DNA of 64,000 nucleotides from Calothrix sp. NIES-2100 (GTDB taxonomy: Bacteria; Cyanobacteriota; Cyanobacteriia; Cyanobacteriales; Nostocaceae). The DNA lies in the NCBI RefSeq assembly GCF_002368195.1, contig NZ_AP018178.1:5670145-5734144 (forward strand), given 5' to 3'. A program made the position numbers and the translations under genes. Shown piece after piece: positions 63,008-64,000 of this stretch (within the stretch, counting starts at the first letter, position 1; each line of letters starts with the position of its first letter). The notes below the pieces were generated by a model. It was not told where the DNA came from. It saw only the letters and a program-made list of their open reading frames with translations, and searched no databases.

Positions 63008-63928
63008 ATGAGAACAATGCCGCCAGAGAAAATCTTAACTGTTGATTTTGCTCAAAAAGATGCTTGTTCAAAAATTTTACCGCGATCGCCGCTGCTTTCC
63101 AGTTACGATGCAAATTGGGATATTGTTCGCTTAGACCATCATCGACAACCTGGTTACGAAACTCCCGAACACTACTGTCAACAGCATATTATTACTATTA
63201 GCCTAGAGCAAAGTGTCAAAAAAGTAGAGCGGGTTTTCAATGGTAAACTTCAGGTTGAGCAAATCAGCTATGGAGATGTGGTACTACTGCCAGCAAACAC
63301 CAATCACCTATCGCGTTGGAAATCAGAAGCAGAGTTTTTAGTAATCAGTTTAGAACCTGCTTTGTTTACTCGTACAGCTTTTGAGACAGGAGAGTTACAG
63401 GGCTTGGAGTTATTACCCCACTTTGCTGCGCCAGATCCCCTGATTCAACAGATTGGGCTAGCACTTCAGTCAGAGCTAAAATCAGATAGCAAAGGTAGTC
63501 GTATTTACATTGAATCTTTAACAGCTACGCTCTGCATTCACCTGCTCAAACATTATTCTGCATCTTCGCAAACAATTCCTCAATACTCACCAGCACGGGG
63601 GCTTTCACCGCTGAAGTTGCAGCAAGCAATCTCATATATTCAAGATCACCTAGAGCAAGATTTAACTTTAGCTGAAATTGCTGAAGTTGTGAGTATGAGT
63701 ATGTATCATTTTGCCAGACTATTCAAACAATCAACAGGTTTTGCTCCTCATCAGTATGTGATCAATTGCAGAATTGAAAAAGCCAAAAAGCTATTAACTC
63801 GCAGTGAAAAAACCATAGAGGAAATCTGCCAACAAGTAGGTTTTCAAACTCAGAGCCACTTCACAAATGTCTTCCGCAAATTGATTGGTACAACGCCTAA
63901 AGCTTATAGAGAACAGGTAAAAATTTAG
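63008..63928 (+). CDS. AraC family transcriptional regulator
   Basis: 306 residues. An N-terminal cupin-like sensor part (HQHIITISLEQSV is close to HCQQHIITISLEQS; then LLPANTNHLSRW) is joined to a C-terminal double helix-turn-helix (about 205-303: DLTLAEIAEVVSMSMYHFAR, RIEKAKKLLTRSEKTIEEI, GFQTQSHFTNVFRKLIGTTP). It should bind DNA when a ligand is present. The start may be ATG 63008 or 63017. Target genes unknown; the divergent DCC gene is a candidate. Confidence 0.9.
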   Translation: MRTMPPEKILTVDFAQKDACSKILPRSPLLSSYDANWDIVRLDHHRQPGYETPEHYCQQHIITISLEQSVKKVERVFNGKLQVEQISYGDVVLLPANTNHLSRWKSEAEFLVISLEPALFTRTAFETGELQGLELLPHFAAPDPLIQQIGLALQSELKSDSKGSRIYIESLTATLCIHLLKHYSASSQTIPQYSPARGLSPLKLQQAISYIQDHLEQDLTLAEIAEVVSMSMYHFARLFKQSTGFAPHQYVINCRIEKAKKLLTRSEKTIEEICQQVGFQTQSHFTNVFRKLIGTTPKAYREQVKI

Positions 63929-63980
63929 TTGGGCATTGGGCATGGGGAATTGGGCATTTGGGCGGGGTTTCCCCCATAGG

Positions 63981-64000
63981 TGTCAACTTAACGCGAAACC
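63981..64000. repeat. GGTGTCAACTTAA-type element end, cut by the window edge
   Basis: GGTGTCAACTTAACGCGAAA here is the reverse complement of the right end at 9491-9511. The rest lies outside the window. Confidence 0.6.

Overview
The window looks like chromosome from a filamentous, probably heterocyst-forming cyanobacterium (Nostocales: Nostoc, Calothrix or a relative). The signs are an AT-rich sequence full of the HIP1 palindrome GCGATCGC, heptamer repeats of the STRR type (GTCAACA/GTCAACC, TTTGTCA, GGGCATT, GGGGTTA), many small inverted-repeat elements, and cyanobacterial genes such as a CcaA-type carbonic anhydrase, the ebo cluster and the treZ-treY-treH trehalose genes. No rRNA, tRNA or CRISPR array was found.

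Layout. 0-2.3 kb: a Nudix hydrolase (5' end outside the window) 7 bp upstream of an ADP-ribosylglycohydrolase, then a prohibitin-like protein. 2.3-4.1 kb: small membrane proteins and repeats. 4.1-15.7 kb: a transport and cysteine region with two TauE/SafE permeases (one coupled to a DUF1634 protein), three CadD-like transporters, an APC permease, a PAP2 phosphatase, then cysteine synthase with an Rrf2 regulator, divergent from serine acetyltransferase. 15.7-26.8 kb: a photolyase, a retropepsin-like pair, TPR and secreted proteins, a HugZ-like protein, an alpha/beta hydrolase, a solitary TnpB element and a Uma2 nuclease, with a candidate small RNA near 19.5 kb. 27.5-36.3 kb: a secreted 11-residue-repeat protein, an L,D-transpeptidase, a giant LRR-Roc-COR-TIR-CHAT protein, a 10 x 21-bp tandem array and a protein with two Tudor-knot-like domains. 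36.4-41 kb: a thioredoxin-reductase-like flavoprotein without a visible NADPH motif, CcaA, transposase remains and a decayed IS630 element. 41-50.4 kb: a Rieske oxygenase and the ebo genes; eboF is separated from eboE by an IS605-type element that has kept only its ends and omega-RNA-like region, and eboD lies divergently upstream of eboA. 50.6-58.2 kb: a serine recombinase and treZ-treY-treH. 58.5-64 kb: an SMP-30-like lipoprotein, a TIR-WD40 membrane protein, a DCC-family protein and an AraC regulator.

How genes work together. The Nudix and ADP-ribosylglycohydrolase genes suggest ADP-ribose turnover. cysE, cysK and the Rrf2 gene form a cysteine-synthesis unit resembling the CymR-CysK logic of Firmicutes. 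The ebo genes are known to act in export of precursors such as scytonemin monomers. The tre genes make trehalose from maltooligosaccharides and break it down again. The two TIR proteins, one fused to a CHAT protease and one to WD40 propellers, are the best candidates for signalling, cell-death or defence proteins that have not been described. Much of the intergenic DNA is miniature transposable elements, several of them nested in one another.
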